The translations under genes and the position numbers were made by a program. Below, piece after piece: positions 55,431-60,000 of a stretch of DNA of 60,000 nt; the first letter of the stretch is position 1, and each line of letters begins with the position of its first letter. Source of the stretch: Lineus longissimus (lineage: Eukaryota; Nemertea; Pilidiophora; Heteronemertea; Lineidae); assembly GCF_910592395.1 (NCBI RefSeq), contig NC_088320.1, positions 11,594,501-11,654,500 of the forward strand. The letters are read 5' to 3'. The notes under the pieces are model-generated. The model had not been told where the DNA came from and searched no databases. It saw only the letters and a list, made by a program, of their open reading frames with translations.

Positions 55431-56340
55431 CGCATTGTACATACAACCGCTGTGCCGTCAGTACTAGTTCTCCGGGTGAGCAGTTTATGTGTACCTAGAA
55501 GATTTTTACCGGAGCAGATTTTCGTGTTTGAAGACAATTTTACACAAAACTGTGTGGTGTTAGATCATCAAACTTTGGAGGGACCTTTGTCTCCTTAGGA
55601 CCAATTTATCTAGAGCTTCCTGGTAAGTTTATAAGTAACTGTGTATTTGTAATAAGTGTTTTTACGGGTGCAATTTCGGACTTTTGTAAACTTGTCCGCC
55701 ATGTTTGATGACGTCATTCTCATCAATTTGTTTGGAAGCTGGACGCTTGTTTTCCGCGTGTTGTAAGTTTTAAAGTGGTTCAAAAGCAGGATATTTTGAG
55801 CATAAAAGTGTTTTGAAATGTTTCATGTGGTAAAACTATGTTTATAGCATCTGGGGATGTCGATTTCAAAGCTCTGGATTTTGAAGTGTGGTTACAAATT
55901 GTGCCTAAAGATGGTGCATCTTTCAAAACATTGAGCATCTTTCAAGAATCGTAATTTATCTGGGGACGGGATAGCCCGTGGGAGGACCCCGTAGGGGGGT
56001 ATCAAAGCTCATGTAAGCCCCAAAACAATGAGATTGCCTGCACACCAGGCCCAATTAGCCAACTAGCGGTTCTCCTAGTAGAACTCTTACTAGTACACTG
56101 AGAATTATCATTTAAGTCAGCTTAGTACTGTCTTACATTCTGTCAGATTCCTCACGCACATGTTTATGCATTGTGTAGCTTGCTAATAGCAGCACTGGTT
56201 ATCCATGAGGATGAATGTACTTTGATTAATCTATAGGCAAAGCAAGGGCAGTAGCTTTGATCTTTTTGGTGTACCAACTCCAAATTGACTTGAGTCAGCT
56301 CCTAAACCCAGAGGGTTATATTTGAGCAATCCTATCTAAT
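55431..56340. other. spacer between copies C and D
   Basis: A 61-codon frame at 55413-55598 straddles the outer end of C and has no motif. CTTGTCCGCCATGTTTGATG near 55692, followed by ACGTCATTC, combines YY1-like and CRE-like motifs and might be a promoter. No exon was built. Nothing else was seen. Confidence 0.35.
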
Positions 56341-56380
56341 CTATTGGTATTTCTGGGGAGATAAACAATGAATTCTAAAG

Positions 56381-56578
56381 ATGCCAGATCCTTCGGTTCC
56401 CCTGGATGCACCAAGTGTGCACATATATCCAGATGATATCATCATCATTGGCACTTTTATAGAACTAGAAGATCTAGTTGAGTTTTTGGACGAGTTAATT
56501 GAACTCATGGTCCGTCTTATAGACGGCGAAGATATCAACATGAGTCGATATCCTTCTATCAACCATTTACTGTAAATA
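56381..56578 (+). other. 64-codon acidic open frame
   Basis: It starts at an ATG (MPDPSVPLDAPSVHIYPDDI) and continues with a hydrophobic and acidic segment (FIELEDLVEFLDELIELMVR) before TAA. An ATTAAA at 56694 could serve as a polyadenylation signal. The composition is protein-like and it may be the last exon of a small gene. No family recognised. The minus-strand frame over it is a shadow. Confidence 0.3.
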
Positions 56579-56972
56579 TGAGATTGTTTGGAGAGTGTTT
56601 TAATCAGACCAAGAGCTGATTGCTATGTTTAAAGAGTTTCACTGTATTTGTGTAGTTGTAAATAGTTGTAAATAGTTGAAGTCAAGTGTTGACATTAAAA
56701 TATATAATCACATATAAGTGTCTGTCCTTTGTGGAACAGTAGAGTCTTCATCTTCCTGAGTCATATCCTCCGATTCTCCATGGCCCTTCAGTTCAGTCCC
56801 TTCAGTTCACAAGGGCAAAGTTCACACGGCAATGTCCACAGGGTAACTGAGAAAAAGGTCCAGTTTCAAAGATGAATTCCAAGTATAACTGCGAAAATGT
56901 CCAGTTCCGTGTAAGTGCCCAGATATGGCGACACAGGGGTGTAAAGGGTTAAGAGGCAATTATACGGACTTA

Positions 56973-57553
56973 AGCCTAGTTCATACTCCGACGCACGACC
57001 GCCGGCGACCGACGCACGATCAAATTCTCGACGCCGACGTCGTGGTGTTGATTCATACTTTCGCGTGCGACGGCGATGGCCATCGGCGTCCGGACGCGCG
57101 TTCGGTCGGCGTGCGATATTAAAGAGTTCAACAAATTTGAACTCTCTGCGTCCGATCGCGGCGTCGTACCAACGAATGATCACTTTTCTGGTCATGGGAC
57201 CAAGGCCTCATGTTTATGCATATTTTCAAAGGCGCCCAGTTCAAACTGGAAAGACGGGGAATAGGAATTGATTACGTCGTTTTACGCTTGAGCTTCCTCA
57301 CATAACGAAGCTAAAATGTCGGACGCAGAAGAGCTACTAATATGTGAAGTAAAACGTTACAAATATCTTTATGACATTTCCAGATCCGACAACAAGGACA
57401 GCCTGAAGAAGGAAAATGCGTGGCGGGCAATCGCGTGAGCATTCATAGTCACGCGATACGACGCCTACAAAATCGTGCGATGGCATAGACGACCGACGCA
57501 GGACGCTGCGTTCGACGCCGGCGATGGTCGTGCGTCGAGGTATGAATCCACTT
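56973..57553. mobile_element. PIF/Harbinger-type element, 581 bp, TTA target duplication
   Basis: Comparison with copy C shows the uninterrupted sequence ACGGACTTAGGCTATCC. In D, TTA (56970-56972) is followed by 581 bases and a second TTA (57554-57556) before GGCTATCC. The ends AGCCTAGTTCATACTCCGAC and, reversed, AAGTGGATTCATACCTCGAC share TTCATAC and CGACGCACGACC. A three-base TWA duplication and a MADF-type frame are both typical of PIF/Harbinger elements. It is internally deleted and non-autonomous. It is strongly CpG-rich near its ends. Confidence 0.85.
57316..57438 (+). pseudogene. MADF-domain first exon of a Harbinger element
   Basis: A 40-codon frame from ATG reads MSDAEELLICEVKRYKYLYD and continues to KKENAWRAIA. 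The pattern matches the start of a MADF domain: an acidic start, 'LI-x-EV', 'YLYD', and 'K-x-x-AW-x-x-IA'. ATCGC before GTGAGC could be the splice donor. MADF proteins encoded by PIF/Harbinger elements are thought to bind element DNA together with the transposase. The rest of the domain is absent, so this is a truncated gene inside a deleted element. It is too short to be found by usual ORF filters. Confidence 0.7.
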
Positions 57554-57639
57554 TTAGGCTATCCGTTCCCAATAAGAACACGGAATTTAGGCGTTTCGAT
57601 TCGAATACGTATATGTGTGCGTTTCACAGCTGCAGCGAC

Positions 57640-57737
57640 GACTCCATTCGACACCAACGCCGGGCGATCCTAATACCCGAACCGAAAAGTCCGGATTCGA
57701 TAAACAGCTTCCCCGAAAAGGGATTCTGGAGCTCCAA
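57640..57737. repeat. single 100-bp minisatellite unit (copy D)
   Basis: One unit in reverse orientation, with private changes GCCGGGCGATCCTAATACCC. It is the lowest copy number of the four repeats. Confidence 0.8.
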
Positions 57738-58276
57738 TCAATTCAAATCACAAGGCAAGCATAACCAACTGCTTTCCTTGGAGTCTTTCTGAGTCGTCGC
57801 CAAAAGCACACAACCATATATCACCCAACCACTCGCCATTGTGAAGTCATTGATAAATTGTAAAGTCATTGATCTGCACTATTGTCCAGTCCTACATGAA
57901 TGTTCATTTCTGATTCTAACTGATTCCATATTACATGACTATGATCTTGGATAACATTATGACCATGGTTATGGTTACATGATTCTGATCTTAGATTACT
58001 TAGCTCAATTGACTCACAATAAACCCACCAATTAATATAGGGAAGAAATAAAACAAAACATGGGATTCATCACACCTGGACTGCGAAGATCCGATCCGAT
58101 GTGCCTTAGATAACCCTGAATCATCAGCGCAGTGGTCTCAAAATATTGAATATGGCATTTTAAGACATCTTGCTGCAGACAAACAGATCAATTATGACGT
58201 TTAACAGCGTTACCTTACAGTGCTAGGTGATCGCTGGATTTATGAGCTTTTTTAATGTTCGGTGGCTTTGGTAGAC

Positions 58277-58531
58277 ATGGCGGCGCTTGCACACAGTGCA
58301 GAGTTCACTATAGTTGTCTTTAACATCGGCATCGGCCAGCCAGATGGAGGCACATACGATGCTATTTCTCTTTTAGCGTGTGCTCTATTGTGTATCAATC
58401 CGGACTGTTTAACAGTAGCCGCGCTACACGTTGATGCACGGTTTCACTGTCATCTGAGTGAAAAGAAGGCCACGTGTATGGAGAGGGTGGTGGCGTGTCG
58501 TCAAATGGGTTCACGGGTATACCAGAAGAAG
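58277..58531 (+). other. exon-like 85-codon segment, copy in D
   Basis: Sixth member. Intact frame with FNIGIGQPDGG as in A and FHCHLSEKK as in C, and the same ATGGCGGCG start and GTACGTG donor. The shared Asn and GGCCAGCCAG codons group it with A. Confidence 0.45.
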
Positions 58532-58910
58532 GTACGTGTAGCTTTTTGAGCAACCAAGTGACAGTGTAAAACACTATTGGTTTCTCCCAATGGTATACGT
58601 GATAGATAATTGATCGAGAGGTATTCTGTTTTTCTGGTCCTCCATGTCAAAGGAGATTCCCGAGTAGTACCCAGAGATATATCTGCACTTTCCAGACTGA
58701 TGATTTGTGGGCTGGATATTATTACGGTATCAGGCAAGAACTCACTATCCAGATTCAGTCGGTCCTTTTTTTAAAATAGCGGGAAATTTTGTCTTGAATC
58801 TGTATGATTTTTATGGGCTCACTCGGTTACCAAGGTTTACATGGTTTGATTTCTGATTTTCGGAGGTTTCATACACAAAACCGCACGGGATTGATTTCAA
58901 GAGATATATA

Positions 58911-59366
58911 TCAGACCACACCCGAGTAGTGGTCATTGGCTTGGAAAAACTTTAGGCTGCGGGTCGAGCGGTTTGCTTGTGGTATACCACACCGGCAGAA
59001 ATCAAACGAAATGGTTTTGTACTTCAAAAAAGATATTTCACAGGTCAAGAGAATCACCACTTTCGGAATTACATTAGTTCTGCGCTTTGACTCACCATAT
59101 AGTTCGCTAGATGAGACTTCAAAACATTGCTCTGTGTAGCTTATAACAGAATTAGGCTTCACCCGTGCATATAATTTGGTTGCTGTGCGGGATACGTTTG
59201 TTTGAATAGGGTGTAGAAAGTTGAAATGTCCTTGGATAGAATGTTCGGGGAATAATGATTTGATTATACGCTTTATTCTCTCAGCTGTTGACGGTTGAGC
59301 CCACCATAACATATTACACAATTCCTCAGGATACAACAGGGCCGAAAACCTTTTCAAGGAGGGCAC
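58911..59366 (-). other. 151-codon open frame in copy D, unrecognised
   Basis: Minus-strand counterpart of 37875-38321. Open from a non-ATG codon (PSLKRFSALLYPEELCNML) to the stop after SGVV. Compared with B it has about a dozen residue differences. No domain recognised. See the entry for copy B. Confidence 0.25.
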
Positions 59367-60000
59367 TTTCTACTTCTAAACGTTTGTCACAAAACGCGTC
59401 ATTTCTAACTATGGTTGTCAGTGTGTCAGTATGAGTGTTGGTGTGAAGGGGTTAATGTTTGGTTTGAATGGGTGTGTTGTAGGAAGTTGCCCAGTGGGTT
59501 TCTGAGCACTTCCTGTCTGGTGTGAATGAGGAGAAGGAATGAGGTGTGAATTTGCTTAGGGTAAGTGTGCCAAACCTTTTGTAATATACAATGTACACTT
59601 GGTGGATATCGCTAGGTTCAGTGAAACCAGTTTCAAAGTAGTTACACGTATTCAGTTGGGTTGTTTAGTTAGTTTGGTGTGATAAGCCAGTTTGTATTAG
59701 TTTGGTGTGATAAGCCAGTTTGTATTAGTTTGGTTGTAGATAGCCAGCTTTGTATAGATCTTTGTGTAATAGGCCTGTGGAAGTGTACAGTGGTAATTTA
59801 CATGTGGGAGGATAGGGTGTTGTCCGGTATGACCGTCTGGTATTGTATATGTATGGGCGGGTCAAAGTACTGTGTGGTGTATGGAGCTCCATCCGGGTAA
59901 TTAATTAATTAGTAATTTAGTTAAGCTATTTGCATGCTTGCCGCTGGGTGTGCTTACTTGTTCATAGTTGTTAAATTTCTACCAGTTACTTAGTATGTTT

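Larger units (their letters stand above)
56783..60000. repeat. repeat copy D, same direction as C, continuing past the window
   Basis: From CCCTTCAGTTCAGTCCCTTC onward it matches the outer half of C (50870-55000) but lacks the inner half, the tandem duplication and all but one minisatellite unit (57640-57737). It retains the 148-codon frame that C has lost. It carries the Harbinger insertion at 56973-57553. The outer end lies outside the window. Confidence 0.8.

Noticed and set aside
1-60000. CRISPR arrays, bacterial operons, riboswitches, tRNA or rRNA genes
   Set aside because: None seen. The tandem arrays lack regular spacers, and I found no tRNA-like A/B box pair or rRNA core on reading both strands, though a covariance-model scan could still reveal a tRNA.

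Overview
The window looks like repeat-rich intergenic DNA from an invertebrate animal nuclear genome. The evidence is spliced small exons with GT/AG borders and AATAAA signals, several kinds of non-LTR retrotransposon, OTU-bearing Helitrons, PIF/Harbinger elements, many MITEs and minisatellites, and no bacterial-style operons. The mix of elements would fit a marine invertebrate such as a cephalochordate, hemichordate or mollusc, but I cannot name the species from sequence alone. Most of the window is mobile or duplicated DNA. Only a few stretches look like host genes.

1-9.35 kb: a broken Helitron. It has an OTU protease-like domain, a CxxC/CxxC finger, the conserved N-terminal region and the start of the HUH Rep domain. 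It is cut at about 2.36 kb by an antisense non-LTR retrotransposon tail. Unassigned DNA with tandem repeats follows. A second Helitron piece, from the Rep-helicase linker, lies at 8.54-9.35 kb.

9.3-19.65 kb: a large degenerate inverted repeat with arms of about 2.4 and 1.8 kb. Its loop holds the best host-gene candidate, a four-exon gene with one non-coding and three coding exons. It encodes a 73-residue prepropeptide with a signal peptide, an acidic pro-region, a KR cleavage site, four cysteines and a Gly-Lys end. A CR1/L2-like retrotransposon sits in its last intron. Both arms carry the same promoter-like box and the same non-coding first exon with a splice donor, pointing toward each other.

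19.7-26.4 kb: a patchwork of transposons. It contains a retrotransposon tail, a broken Harbinger Myb-like gene, a 10-bp minisatellite, an L1/Tx1-like LINE 3' half, a 953-bp DNA transposon with perfect 20-bp ends and an exact 9-bp target duplication, a fold-back element of about 120 bp, and a CCTCAAGA-rich array.

26.4-60 kb: four copies of one multi-kilobase repeat, here called A, B, C and D. A (26.43-33.58) and C (45.29-55.43) form a giant inverted repeat. B (36.47-42.90) lies in the loop in the same direction as A. D (56.78 to the window end) lies beyond C in the same direction as C. The copies carry a 100-bp minisatellite with 4, 3, 2 and 1 units, six open copies of an exon-like 85-codon segment that begins ATGGCGGC and ends at a GTACGT donor, and degenerate copies of the 3' end of a single-exon gene that survives intact at 34.20-35.31 kb. 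B and C share an internal tandem duplication that A and D lack, which suggests sequence exchange or a shared subfamily. D carries a short Harbinger insertion with a MADF-domain exon. Two possible host exons (43.8 and 44.75 kb) lie in the loop, and a small ORF lies at 56.38 kb.

All family assignments come from motifs read by eye. No database search was possible.
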